Counted from the first letter of the stretch, positions 50,025 to 58,293 are shown. The stretch: DNA of 64,000 nucleotides from an uncultured Eubacterium sp. (GCA_900539325.1 UQCC01000004.1:62001-126000), one strand, 5' to 3'. Notes: generated by a model not told the origin, from the letters alone. Numbers and translations are program-made.

Positions 50025-50261
50025 ATGCCGTTGATACCAAATAAGGAAGTTGAACAACTTAAAAAGGAAAATGCCCGACTTAAGGCGGCACTCGGTGAGG
50101 CTGAATACGAATGTCAGCGTCTTACCATTATTAATTCTAATCTTGAGGCTCAACTTAAAGAATCAAACAGGGAACTCGAAAAGAATATTGATGTTCTTCA
50201 AACGCTTAAAGGCGATATTGAAACCTTGGTTGACAATCTCAAATCAAACGAAAATAAATAA
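50025..50261 (+). CDS. Small coiled-coil protein
   Basis: A 78-residue protein from ATG 50025 after AAAGGA. It is nearly all heptad-repeat helix (VEQLKKENARLKAALGEAEY, then LEAQLKESNRELEKNIDVLQ), cytoplasmic, with no other domain. I cannot assign a family; it resembles short coiled-coil proteins of the ZapB or septation type in form only. It follows the foldase genes after a weak hairpin and ends in a strong terminator. Confidence 0.7.
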   Translation: MPLIPNKEVEQLKKENARLKAALGEAEYECQRLTIINSNLEAQLKESNRELEKNIDVLQTLKGDIETLVDNLKSNENK

Positions 50262-50304
50262 AAATGCCGACGGCTTGATGTTTCAAGTACCGTCGGTTTT
50301 TTTT
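50262..50304. terminator. Terminator between the coiled-coil gene and pfp
   Basis: CCGACGG (50267-50273) pairs with CCGTCGG (50290-50296), with CTTGA / TCAAG inside, followed by T8. Confidence 0.85.
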
Positions 50305-51550
50305 ATTCTGTGTATTTTTGAACTTTTGAGTTGAGATGACGAACATCGATGTAATCAGGAAGTCCGTTTCTGTAAGGTACCTGTGCAATGCCCACTACAA
50401 GCGGCCTTACATAGTTTAAAAACTCTTCTGTTACATAGTTGCCCTCTTCGTTAATCCATTCTCTCGGAACGGTTTTTACGGCGTTTGCAACAATTCTGAC
50501 ATCTTCAGTGCCGTATTCCACACAGTACGGCGAATCATTTGTTCTTTTGATTGTGGAGAAGACTCCCGTCTTTCCGTCAACTGCGGCTTTTACTGCAACT
50601 TCACCGAGATTGAATGCCTCGTTAATATCTGTGAGGGATGCAATGTGAGCGGTACTCCTTTGCAAAACTCCCGGCTCAAGAGCTCTTACCTTACAGCCGA
50701 TTTTTTCTTCAATAACGCTTTTGAGATACTCACCCGCGCCGCTGAGCATAATGTGTCCGAATTTATCTGTTTTTGATCCCTCGGCACTGATGTAGTTGCC
50801 GTCTTTATCACGGATGCCCTCGCTGACAACGATGATAACGGAATTGTATTTTTCAAGCATTTTGTTAACATCTTTGATGAATTGTTCGGTAGAAAATGCA
50901 ACCTCAGGCAAATAGATAAGGTGAGGTGCAAGTGCCGTGCCTTCTTTTGCAAGAGCGGCAGAACCGGCAATCCATCCGGCATCTCTGCCCATCGTTTCTA
51001 TTATGTGAATACTCTTGATGTTGTAAATTGAGGTATCATATGCAACTTCTCTTACACACGAAGCAATGTATTTTGCCGCACTTCCGAATCCCGGTGAGTG
51101 GTCAATTCCCACAAGGTCGTTATCTATGGTTTTAGGTATACCTACAAATTTTACATCACTTTCAATCTTTGCGGCATATTCGCTGAGTTGCTTAACCGTG
51201 TCCATAGAATCGTTGCCGCCGATGTAGAAAAAGTAGCCGATGTTGTATTTTTCAAGAAGTGCAAAGATTTGCTTGTATTCATCTTCTGTTCCGCCAAGTT
51301 TGTATCTGCAAGAACCGAGGTACATGGCAGGCGAGTGCTTGAGGCAGTTCATCATATACGGTTTGTTCTCAAATGTTGCGTTGAGGTCAAGCAGATTTTC
51401 GTTTAAAAATCCTTCTATGCCGTTAATCATTCCGTATACTTTTTCAATTTTATCCTGCTTAAAAGCACAGTCTATTGCACCTGCAAGCGAGGAATTTATT
51501 ACTGCAGTCGGTCCGCCCGACTGCCCGATTATCATATTTTTTTTGCTCAT
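50303..51550 (-). CDS. pfp: 6-phosphofructokinase, probably pyrophosphate-dependent
   Basis: The 415-residue protein has the PFK fold: MIIGQSGGPTAVINSSLAG at the start, IGGNDSMDTVKQL near 95 and GIPKTIDNDL near 127. The PKTIDND motif (Lys where ATP enzymes have Gly) and the acidic GGND in place of GGDG are marks of PPi-PFK, so it would use PPi for fructose-6-phosphate phosphorylation, reversibly. Also visible are HIIETMGRDAGWIAGSAAL near 170 and LEPGVLQRSTAHIA near 285. I start at ATG 51550 with GGAG upstream; a longer open frame has no ribosome site. A cytosolic pyrophosphatase is encoded about 7 kb away. Confidence 0.9.
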   Translation of the reverse strand: MSKKNMIIGQSGGPTAVINSSLAGAIDCAFKQDKIEKVYGMINGIEGFLNENLLDLNATFENKPYMMNCLKHSPAMYLGSCRYKLGGTEDEYKQIFALLEKYNIGYFFYIGGNDSMDTVKQLSEYAAKIESDVKFVGIPKTIDNDLVGIDHSPGFGSAAKYIASCVREVAYDTSIYNIKSIHIIETMGRDAGWIAGSAALAKEGTALAPHLIYLPEVAFSTEQFIKDVNKMLEKYNSVIIVVSEGIRDKDGNYISAEGSKTDKFGHIMLSGAGEYLKSVIEEKIGCKVRALEPGVLQRSTAHIASLTDINEAFNLGEVAVKAAVDGKTGVFSTIKRTNDSPYCVEYGTEDVRIVANAVKTVPREWINEEGNYVTEEFLNYVRPLVVGIAQVPYRNGLPDYIDVRHLNSKVQKYTE

Positions 51551-51583
51551 GGTTATAACTCCTACTTTGTAAGTCAATTATGT

Positions 51584-51612
51584 ATTATATATTCTTTCAC
51601 CATCTTTTTCAA
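51584..51612 (-). promoter_or_regulatory. Promoter of the phosphofructokinase gene
   Basis: Minus strand: TTGAAA (51612-51607), 17 bp, TATAAT (51589-51584). Confidence 0.7.
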
Positions 51613-51634
51613 TAACTAAATGTTTAATAATGTC

Positions 51635-51670
51635 AAAAAATGAGACTACATATTATGTAGTCTCATTTTT
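51635..51670 (-). terminator. Terminator of the ThrE-type exporter operon
   Basis: AAAATGAGACTACAT pairs perfectly with ATGTAGTCTCATTTT around an ATT/AAT loop; on the minus strand a T run follows. Confidence 0.9.
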
Positions 51671-51672
51671 AG

Positions 51673-52122
51673 TTAAACTTTTTTCTTTTTGATTTTTAAA
51701 CTTTTTGCATATGTTATCATTACCGTGCCTATCACGATGCCTGCCGCAAGACCGAATGTAACTATCGCCGTGGTTTTTAAGTTGTTCCAAAACAGCGCCT
51801 TATCACCGTCCAAAAGTCCTCTCATTGTATAATAAAGAGCACCTCCGGGAATAAGCGGAATTGTTCCCGGTATAAGATAAACATTTGACGGAGCCTTGAG
51901 TATTCTCGACATAATCTGACTGTAAAGATAAACGAATAATGCCGCCGCAAAGTTGGATAAAAACATATTGCCGGTTAAGTGGTCTATCAGTAAAAAAAGT
52001 GCCCAGCCGAGTCCGCCGCCGATTGTTGAAGCGAGTACATTTTTTTCACTTACTCTGAAAAAAATCGAAAATCCGAGTGCACCTGTTGTTGCGGTTATGA
52101 TTTGAATAACAGCCTCTTTCAT
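51673..52122 (-). CDS. Threonine/serine exporter-family small subunit (YjjB type)
   Basis: The 149-residue protein has about four membrane helices and corresponds to the C-terminal half of ThrE (DUF3815/ThrE_2): the stretch NVYLIPGTIPLIPGGALYYTM near 80 is the conserved core. In many Firmicutes the exporter is split into YjjP and YjjB, as here, with the partner just upstream (four-base overlap). Together they are expected to export threonine, serine or, as shown for E. coli YjjPB, succinate. Confidence 0.88.
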   Translation of the reverse strand: MKEAVIQIITATTGALGFSIFFRVSEKNVLASTIGGGLGWALFLLIDHLTGNMFLSNFAAALFVYLYSQIMSRILKAPSNVYLIPGTIPLIPGGALYYTMRGLLDGDKALFWNNLKTTAIVTFGLAAGIVIGTVMITYAKSLKIKKKKV

Positions 52123-52892
52123 ATCAACCCTCCGAGCATAAGCATAGACATTGCATATCCGCCGGCTATTGCCACCGCTGTCAGCAAAGCTTCGATAAAT
52201 TTGTAAAGTCCTGCCACAATGTCTTTGTTGAACATTTCCTGAATGGAATTAACAAGCAAAAGTCCGGGTATAAACAACATTATGTCGCCTATCATCACCT
52301 TGTCAATGTTGCTTCCTATTCCTATATACATACAAAGTATTGCAAGCACACCTGCCAAAAAACTTGCCGTAAAAGTGTAAACAATGTTGTTGATGTTCCT
52401 CAACCTAAAGTGATAATCCATAAAATATATAAATACTCCGATAAGTGCCGCCGCAAGTCCGTCGTATATGTTTCCACCGAAAAATACGGCAAAACTTCCT
52501 GCCGCAAGCATATAACCTACGCATTTTATAAACGGTTTCGGCTTTGATTTTTTCGGATGATTTATCAGTCGGTCAAGTTCTTCAATGTTTGGCTTGTTTT
52601 CACAAATGTATTTAAAAATATTGTTAAGTTCTTCGCTGCTTCCAAGGTCGGTGCCGCCTTTTGTTACACGGACGCTTTGGGTAAAATGCTTGCCCTCTTT
52701 TGTTTTGATTGTGGCAACTATAAGGCTTGTTACGGCGTATATTTCTATATGCTCAAAACCGTATATTTTGCATATTTTTATGAGCGAATCCTCAACCCTT
52801 TTTACCTGCGTACCCGATGAAACATATTTGCTTCCGAATTCAAGCAAATTTTCAAGGAACAATTCGCATTCTCTGTCATTCACAAGCCTCAC
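52119..52892 (-). CDS. Threonine/serine exporter-family large subunit (YjjP type)
   Basis: A 257-residue protein: an N-terminal soluble region of about 110 residues (ThrE N-domain, with SSGTQVKRVEDSLIKICKIYG near 22 and GGTDLGSSEELNNIF near 78) and five membrane helices including GDIMLFIPGLLLVNSIQEMF near 208, the family core. It pairs with the following YjjB-type gene. E. coli YjjPB exports succinate, Corynebacterium ThrE exports threonine and serine; the cargo here is undetermined. Its promoter lies at 52907-52934. Confidence 0.9.
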   Translation of the reverse strand: MRLVNDRECELFLENLLEFGSKYVSSGTQVKRVEDSLIKICKIYGFEHIEIYAVTSLIVATIKTKEGKHFTQSVRVTKGGTDLGSSEELNNIFKYICENKPNIEELDRLINHPKKSKPKPFIKCVGYMLAAGSFAVFFGGNIYDGLAAALIGVFIYFMDYHFRLRNINNIVYTFTASFLAGVLAILCMYIGIGSNIDKVMIGDIMLFIPGLLLVNSIQEMFNKDIVAGLYKFIEALLTAVAIAGGYAMSMLMLGGLI

Positions 52893-52906
52893 CTCTCTTT
52901 AGTTTT

Positions 52907-52934
52907 ATTATAAATTAATAAGTGATTTTGTCAA
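52907..52934 (-). promoter_or_regulatory. Promoter of the ThrE-type exporter operon
   Basis: Minus strand: TTGACA (52934-52929), 16 bp, TATAAT (52912-52907). Confidence 0.65.
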
Positions 52935-52966
52935 TATGATTTGGTGCTTTTTAAATTTTGCTTTGA

Positions 52967-52995
52967 TTGACAAAAACATTTTGGTAATATATAAT
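52967..52995 (+). promoter_or_regulatory. Consensus promoter of the beta-mannosidase gene
   Basis: TTGACA (52967-52972), 17 bp, TATAAT (52990-52995). The leader of about 118 bases holds no convincing gene. Confidence 0.8.
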
Positions 52996-53119
52996 CTATA
53001 TGATATTTATTTTAGAAAAAGTGATTATTATTCATAAACTCGGTATTGTTTTTCATATTGCAAAAAACATAGAGGAAGTTGCAAGCAAAAATAATGTAAA
53101 TAATTAAAAGGAATATGTT

Positions 53120-55645
53120 ATGAAAAAAACATTAAACGGAGCGTGGCTCTTTAAACAGAATACGGACAACAAGTGGATGAATGCAACCGTTCCGGGTTGT
53201 AATTTCCTTGATTTGATGGCTAACGGCGTTATTGACGACCCGTTTTTGAAACTTAACGAAAAAGATGCAGAGTGGGTCGGCAAAACTGATTTTGAATATA
53301 AACGCACATTTGAAGTGACAGAGGAAGAACTGGCTTCAAACAGTGTTTTGCTTTGTGCCGATATGCTCGATACAGTTTGCGATGTGTTTATCAATGACAG
53401 TTTTATGTTTTCCGCCGATAACTGTTTTATTAAATACGAATTTGAAATTAAGAAATTTCTTAAAAAAGGCGAAAATGAGATTGCAATATATTTTCATTCT
53501 CCCGTTAATTGGGTCAAAGATAAGTACAAAAATTGTATGACTCCTATTAATTCAAACGGTCAAAACGGCATTGTTCATATTCGCAAGCCGCAATGCCACT
53601 TCGGTTGGGATTGGGGTCCGGTGCTTCCTTGCAGCGGCATTACCGAGGATATTTATCTTGAATTTATAAACGAGGGCAGAATCAATGATTTCACCGTTTC
53701 TCAGGTTTGCAATATTACCGACGCAACTGTTGATGCAAAAATCGAATATACCGCATACAAAGATTGTGAGTGTAAAATTACTCTTACATCTCCGAGCGGA
53801 GAAGTTATGTCGGCAAACGGTGACACCGCTCACTTTGATATTAAAAAGCCCGAACTTTGGTGGACTTACGATTTGTCCGACAAAAAAGAACAGCCGCTTT
53901 ATACGGTGACGGCAACTCTTTTGTGTGACGGTACGGTTGTTGATGAGCGTTCAAAGAAAATCGGTATCCGTAAAATTGAACTTAACCGAGAACTTGACGG
54001 TTACGGTAAAAACTTCCAATTCAAGATTAATGATGTGCCGATTTTTGCCAAAGGCGCAAACTATATTCCGCCCGACAGCTTTATCACCCGATTTGGTGAT
54101 AAGGAACTTAACTATTTGCTCGATGCGTTTCAGTTTTCAAATATGAATATGCTTCGTATTTGGGGCGGCGGATATTACGGCAGCGATGCTCTTTATAGTG
54201 AGTGCGACAAAAGAGGTATTCTTGTTTGGCAGGACTTTATGTTTGCGTGCCAGGCTTATCCGTTTTTTAATGACGATTTCCTTGCAAATGTAAAGAGGGA
54301 AGTCGAATACAATGTAAAACGCATTTCTTCTCATCCGTCACTTGCACTGTGGTGCGGCAACAACGAAATTGAGGATATGCACATGGCATGGATAAATATG
54401 CCTAAGTATATTGCGTGGACAGAAAAGTTTTTCTACGAAATTCTTGAACCTGAAATCAGAAAATACGATTCTCAAACTCCGTATACCCAAGGTTCGCCTA
54501 TCGGTAAAAGCCACAACGAGGGCGTGTATGCCGATAATGTGGGTGATACCCACCTTTGGGGCGTATGGCACGGCTTGAAACCTATGGATTATTACAGAAA
54601 GCGTATGACCCGTTTTTGCAGTGAATTCGGCTTTGAATCTCTTCCCGATATGAACAGTATTCGTATTTTTGCCGACAAGTCCGATTATAACCTTAACAGT
54701 CCTGTGTTCCTTTCGCATCAAAAGTGTATGAACGGCAATGACAAAATGGTTTACTACATCGCAGGCAGATTTGATTTGCCAAAGCATTTTAGGGATTATG
54801 TTTATCTCTCGCAGGTGACACAGCTTGAATGTATTCGTGACGCAACCGAGCATTGGAGAAGAAACAAGGGCAGATGTAACGGCTCAATGTATTGGCAGTT
54901 CAACGATTGTTGGGGCGTTTGCTCGTGGTCGAGTATTGACTATTACGGCAACTACAAGGCCCTTCAGTACGGTGCAAGGCATTTCAACGCTCCGCTTACC
55001 GTGTCGTTTGAGGATACAAAGAATTATATCAAATTGTTTGTACTTAATGATAAAATCAAACCGCAGGAGGTTGTTCTTGAATATTCACTTTTTGATTTTG
55101 AAAAAGGAATACTCGAAACAAAGTCGTATGATATAACCGTTGACACAAGGGCGTCGTTTAATATTCCGACTTCGTGGCTCAATGATTATGACAAAAAGTC
55201 AACCGGCATTGTAGCAGTTTTGAAGCAAAACGGTAAGGTGATTGCCAAAAAGACCTGCCTTTTTGATAAGGAAAAAAATCTTGATTTGCCTAAAGCAAAA
55301 CTTAAAACAAAGATTTATGTTAAGAAGGACAGCGTTGAACTTCATATCAAGACGGATAAATTTGCCCGTCTTGTAAAAGCCGAATGTTCTGCAACGCATC
55401 TTCCGTTTTCAGATAATTTCTTTGATTTGCTGCCAAATGAAGAAAAGGTAATTACTATGAAACTTGGCGGCAGCGTTACCGCCAAAGAAGTTGCCGAAAA
55501 CACGGTTGTTTATAGCCTGACGGATATTGATTTTAACAAGAGTAAGGTTAATTCGTTTGTTAAGCGTGCAAAATTGTATTTTTCACCGGTTAACATCGGC
55601 AATGCCATTCACCACGGCAAAGTTCCAAAAGACGAAAAGCTATAA
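53120..55645 (+). CDS. Beta-mannosidase, glycoside hydrolase family 2
   Basis: The 841-residue enzyme has the GH2 order: sugar-binding domain (1-180, with CHFGWDWGPVLPCSGI near 155), Ig-like domain, TIM barrel (about 290-600) and C-terminal beta domains. Acid/base Glu lies in LWCGNNEIEDM near 412 and the nucleophile Glu in FCSEFGFESLPD near 499; MLRIWGGGYYGSDALYSECD near 340 is typical of mannosidases of this family. No signal peptide, so it cleaves imported beta-mannosides (from N-glycans or plant mannan) in the cytoplasm. AAAAGGAA precedes the ATG. It is monocistronic with promoter and terminator. Confidence 0.92.
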   Translation: MKKTLNGAWLFKQNTDNKWMNATVPGCNFLDLMANGVIDDPFLKLNEKDAEWVGKTDFEYKRTFEVTEEELASNSVLLCADMLDTVCDVFINDSFMFSADNCFIKYEFEIKKFLKKGENEIAIYFHSPVNWVKDKYKNCMTPINSNGQNGIVHIRKPQCHFGWDWGPVLPCSGITEDIYLEFINEGRINDFTVSQVCNITDATVDAKIEYTAYKDCECKITLTSPSGEVMSANGDTAHFDIKKPELWWTYDLSDKKEQPLYTVTATLLCDGTVVDERSKKIGIRKIELNRELDGYGKNFQFKINDVPIFAKGANYIPPDSFITRFGDKELNYLLDAFQFSNMNMLRIWGGGYYGSDALYSECDKRGILVWQDFMFACQAYPFFNDDFLANVKREVEYNVKRISSHPSLALWCGNNEIEDMHMAWINMPKYIAWTEKFFYEILEPEIRKYDSQTPYTQGSPIGKSHNEGVYADNVGDTHLWGVWHGLKPMDYYRKRMTRFCSEFGFESLPDMNSIRIFADKSDYNLNSPVFLSHQKCMNGNDKMVYYIAGRFDLPKHFRDYVYLSQVTQLECIRDATEHWRRNKGRCNGSMYWQFNDCWGVCSWSSIDYYGNYKALQYGARHFNAPLTVSFEDTKNYIKLFVLNDKIKPQEVVLEYSLFDFEKGILETKSYDITVDTRASFNIPTSWLNDYDKKSTGIVAVLKQNGKVIAKKTCLFDKEKNLDLPKAKLKTKIYVKKDSVELHIKTDKFARLVKAECSATHLPFSDNFFDLLPNEEKVITMKLGGSVTAKEVAENTVVYSLTDIDFNKSKVNSFVKRAKLYFSPVNIGNAIHHGKVPKDEKL

Positions 55646-55649
55646 TAAA

Positions 55650-55688
55650 AAGCAGTAGTTACAATGAATGTAGCTACTGCTTCGTTTT
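55650..55688. terminator. Terminator between convergent mannosidase and pyridoxal kinase genes
   Basis: AAGCAGTAGTTACA pairs with TGTAGCTACTGCTT (one wobble) around ATGAA, then CGTTTTATTT. Confidence 0.8.
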
Positions 55689-56514
55689 ATTTATTATATT
55701 TTGCAAGTAAGGGGAGTGCCTGCTCAAAGTTAACCCCGTAAAATCGAGCGTCTTTGTCATTCATAGTGAATTTGATGCTTTTGTATACGAACTCTCCTGC
55801 AATTTCAACCGATTTTGCAAGCGAATAGCCTTTTGTCAGTGCTCCTACGCAGGCTGAGGAAAACACATCACCCGTGCCGTAAAATATCCTGTCTATCTTT
55901 TTATGAGCGTAAAAGCTGTATTCGTTATTTGTGCTGTCGTAACTCATAATTCCGTATTTGCCGTTATAATGTGCTCCTGTTATAATCGCTTTTGAAGAGC
56001 CAAGCTCGGTGAGCTTTTTAAGCACACCTACAATATATTCGTTATCGTACTCTTTTTTGTATTCTGTATCGGTCAACATACACGCTTCTGTAAGATTGGG
56101 CACAATAATATCCGCTTTGCCGCACAAAACTCTCATTTTGTTTGCAAATTCTTCGTCAAAATTTTTGTACAGTTCGCCGTTGTCAGCCATTGCAGGGTCA
56201 ACAAAAACAAAGTTGTCATCTGTTTTGAATTTGTCAAAAAAATCGCACATAATGTCAATTTGTTCGATAGAACCGAGGTAGCCCGTGTATATTGCGTCAA
56301 AGGAGAAACCTTCGCTTTTCCAATGCTTTGCAACAAGTGGAATTTTGTCGGTTAAATCCTCACACATATAGTTGTCCCACAAAGTGTGAGTTGACAAAAC
56401 CGCCGTAGGTATAATGCTTGTTTCAATCCCCATAGCAGAGATAATAGGCAAGGCAACCGTAAGCGAACACTTACCAAGACACGATATATCCTGTATTGTT
56501 ACAATTCTTTTCAC
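55687..56514 (-). CDS. pdxY: Pyridoxal/pyridoxamine kinase
   Basis: A 275-residue ribokinase-fold enzyme: IQDISCLGKCSLTVALPII near the start matches PdxY/PdxK (the family 'D...G.....l'), IPTAVLSTHTLW near 35 is the conserved substrate loop, and FYGTGDVFSSACVGAL near 213 holds the anion hole and catalytic Asp. It phosphorylates pyridoxal, pyridoxine or pyridoxamine to salvage vitamin B6, which the several PLP enzymes in this window need. It starts at GTG 56514 with GGAGG upstream. The pdxY symbol is by similarity; PdxK is not excluded. Confidence 0.9.
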   Translation of the reverse strand: MKRIVTIQDISCLGKCSLTVALPIISAMGIETSIIPTAVLSTHTLWDNYMCEDLTDKIPLVAKHWKSEGFSFDAIYTGYLGSIEQIDIMCDFFDKFKTDDNFVFVDPAMADNGELYKNFDEEFANKMRVLCGKADIIVPNLTEACMLTDTEYKKEYDNEYIVGVLKKLTELGSSKAIITGAHYNGKYGIMSYDSTNNEYSFYAHKKIDRIFYGTGDVFSSACVGALTKGYSLAKSVEIAGEFVYKSIKFTMNDKDARFYGVNFEQALPLLAKYNK

Positions 56515-56707
56515 ACAGCCACCTCCAAAATCACTTTATATTACCATATTTTTATGCTTTCAAAAAGTACCAATCTGCAATAATTTTCAGTATACAGCCT
56601 TTTACAAATACTATTTTATTTGCCTTTTGTGAATATTTTTTTAACGAGTATAAAACTTTTTTGGCTGATGTTACAAAATACGCGAATTATTTTGTTAAAT
56701 ATGTATA

Positions 56708-56736
56708 TTGTATCTTAACCGCTCATCTATTATAAT
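56708..56736 (+). promoter_or_regulatory. Promoter of the candidate small RNA
   Basis: TTGTAT (56708-56713), 17 bp, TATAAT (56731-56736); predicted start near 56743. Confidence 0.6.
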
Positions 56737-56742
56737 GTAACT

Positions 56743-56850
56743 ATAGATCTATTATATTAGACTTACTGTATATCAAAAACAAGTGCTCCCAAATCAGAAC
56801 AATGCACTTATTAAAAAACAGACAACGCTCCCAAACCGTTGTCTGTTTTT
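56743..56850 (+). ncRNA. Candidate small RNA with two CUCCC loops
   Basis: Between a sigma-A-type promoter and a rho-independent terminator lie about 108 bases with no coding frame. Hairpin 1: AAGTGC (56781-56786) / GCACTT (56804-56809). Hairpin 2 (terminator): AAAAACAGACAACG (56814-56827) / CGTTGTCTGTTTTT (56837-56850), perfect over 14 bp. Both loops begin at the same point with GCTCCCAAA (56785-56793 and 56827-56835). C-rich loops of this kind in Gram-positive sRNAs such as RsaE pair with ribosome sites (GGGAG). This stretch lies in the 409-base gap between the pyridoxal kinase gene and the hydrolase gene. Confidence 0.6.
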
Positions 56851-56874
56851 ATGTTATAAAAGATATTCCGAATG

Positions 56875-56904
56875 TTGAAATAATATTTGCGTTTATGTTA
56901 TAAT
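56875..56904 (+). promoter_or_regulatory. Promoter of the alpha/beta hydrolase gene
   Basis: TTGAAA (56875-56880), 18 bp ending TGT, TATAAT (56899-56904); extended -10, 19 bases before the ATG. Confidence 0.6.
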
Positions 56905-56923
56905 AAATAAAAGGAGGAGTTTT

Positions 56924-57895
56924 ATGAACATAAAAAACATAGGCAAGATTTTTGCCGCCCTCGGCGGATTGACGGCATTAACGGTATTGTCGTCAGAGAT
57001 ATTCTATGATTTTTCAATAAATACAAAATCGCCCATACATATGAGCAAACTTAACAATCTTGTTCAAAAAGCAACAAATACTTCCGGCAGCGAGGAAGAA
57101 GCCAGTGCAAAGTACAGCGGACTGACGGGCACACCGGAGATGAAAAAATGGTATGCCGAACACGGCGAGGACGTTTATATAATCTCCGATTCACTTCGTT
57201 TACATGGAAAAAAATTTAAAAACGACGGCTCAAAATATGTCATTGTCTGCCACGGGTATACAAGCAAGGCAAAGCATATGGCAGGATTTGTAAACAAATT
57301 TCATTCGCTCGGATATAATGTTTTGGCGGTTGACGCTCGTGCACACGGCGACAGTGAAGGAACAAAAATCGGAATGGGTTGGCCGGACCGTTTTGATGTT
57401 ATCGAATGGATAAAACTAATTCTTTCTTGGGATGCAAATGCACAAATAATTCTCCATGGTGTGTCTATGGGTGCCGCAACGGTACTTATGGCGTCCGGTG
57501 AAGTGTTGCCTAAAAATGTTAAGGCTGTTATCGCCGACTGCGGCTACACATCAGAATGGGATGAATTTAGGTTGGAAGCGAAAAATCTGCATATTCCGTG
57601 GTTTCCTGTGCTCAATGCCGCTTCTGTTTTATCAAAGCTCCGTGATGGCTATGATTTTAAGCAGGCGAGTGCACTTGAGCAAGTCAAAAAAAGCAGCATT
57701 TCGACTCTTTTTATTCACGGAACAGAAGATGAACTTGTTCCGTATTGTATGCTTGATGAACTTTATACGGCGGCAAATTGCGAAAAAGAGCGTTTAACCG
57801 TTAAAGGTGCAGGGCATGCACTTTCCTCTTCTGTTGCACCGGAACTTTATTGGAACACAGTCGAAAACTTTATTGCAAAATATATAACCGAATAA
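56924..57895 (+). CDS. Membrane-anchored alpha/beta hydrolase
   Basis: A 323-residue protein with an N-terminal hydrophobic helix (IGKIFAALGGLTALTVLSSE, uncleaved anchor likely) followed by a hydrolase domain. KYVIVCHGYTSKAKHM near 105 has the oxyanion HG, LAVDARAHGDSEGTK near 137, ILHGVSMGAATVLM near 178 carries the nucleophile Ser (G-x-S-x-G), LFIHGTEDELVPYCM near 266 the Asp, and KGAGHALSSS near 298 the His. Such proteins (the FrsA/YfhR-like group) are esterases or lipases; the substrate is unknown. The catalytic domain would lie outside the membrane. AGGAGGAG precedes the ATG. Confidence 0.88.
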   Translation: MNIKNIGKIFAALGGLTALTVLSSEIFYDFSINTKSPIHMSKLNNLVQKATNTSGSEEEASAKYSGLTGTPEMKKWYAEHGEDVYIISDSLRLHGKKFKNDGSKYVIVCHGYTSKAKHMAGFVNKFHSLGYNVLAVDARAHGDSEGTKIGMGWPDRFDVIEWIKLILSWDANAQIILHGVSMGAATVLMASGEVLPKNVKAVIADCGYTSEWDEFRLEAKNLHIPWFPVLNAASVLSKLRDGYDFKQASALEQVKKSSISTLFIHGTEDELVPYCMLDELYTAANCEKERLTVKGAGHALSSSVAPELYWNTVENFIAKYITE

Positions 57896-57952
57896 ACCAA
57901 GTCTGCAATTATAATTACTGCTTTTTGCTCTATTCTCCTATAATATTTAAAA

Positions 57953-58176
57953 ATAAAAAGCTCGTCTAATGACGAACTTTTTATTTTTGGCGGAGACGGT
58001 GGGATTTTTCCGAGGCTGTCGCCTCTATCGCCTCGCTATGCTCGTTGCCACCGTCGGCAAAAACAGTCCACCGGACTGTTTTCTTCCGCTTCGCTCCCTC
58101 CTTGTTCGAATCCCACTATAATAAAAAAGCTCGTCTAATGACGAACTTTTTTATTTTTGGCGGAGACGGTGGGATT
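57953..58176. repeat. Duplicated tRNA-Ser 3' end flanking a short palindromic element
   Basis: Two near-identical blocks, 57953-58006 (54 bases) and 58121-58176 (56 bases), each contain the last ~20 bases of the tRNA-Ser gene, CCA and its terminator hairpin (differing only by lengths of A/T runs). Between them, 57999-58116 is bounded by GTGGGATT and AATCCCAC and holds hairpins GAGGC / GCCTC, GACGGTGG / CCACCGTC and AAAACAGTCC / GGACTGTTTT. A second copy of the T-arm sequence GTTCGAATCCCAC (58104-58116) lies inverted. With the tRNA this fills the gap between the hydrolase and pyrophosphatase genes. Confidence 0.75.
58121..58155 (-). terminator. Terminator of tRNA-Ser
   Basis: Minus strand: AAAAAAGTTCGTC pairs with GACGAGCTTTTTT (one wobble) around ATTA; TATT follows. 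A duplicate is at 57953-57987. Confidence 0.85.
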
Positions 58177-58250
58177 CGAACCCACGGTACGGTATAAGCC
58201 GCACAACTGATTTCGAGTCAGCCCCGTTATGACCACTTCGATACATCTCC
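58158..58250 (-). tRNA. tRNA-Ser, anticodon CGA
   Basis: On the minus strand the acceptor arms GGAGATG and CGTCTCC pair (one wobble), followed by discriminator G and encoded CCA. The anticodon stem CTGA / TCAG encloses CTCGAAA, giving anticodon CGA (reads UCG). The T-arm GTGGG-TTCGAAT-CCCAC is complete and the variable arm is long (class II), as expected for serine. It is about 93 bases with CCA. Confidence 0.95.
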
Positions 58251-58257
58251 GTATATA

Positions 58258-58281
58258 AAGGCAAAGTTTACTTTGCCTTAT
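58258..58281 (-). terminator. Hairpin after the pyrophosphatase gene
   Basis: Minus strand: AAGGCAAAG pairs with CTTTGCCTT around TAAA. T-richness after the stem is weak, so partial read-through into tRNA-Ser is possible. Confidence 0.6.
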
Positions 58282-58293
58282 TTGTAATTTGGT

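Noticed and set aside
53000..53107. 35-codon frame in the leader of the beta-mannosidase gene
   Set aside because: Its ATG falls at the predicted transcription start, with no room for a ribosome site, and the product has no membrane or domain pattern.
58007..58120. Possible second tRNA gene in the region before tRNA-Ser
   Set aside because: T-arm-like sequence occurs on both strands but there is no acceptor stem, D-arm or anticodon arm; it fits a duplicated tRNA end plus a palindromic insert.
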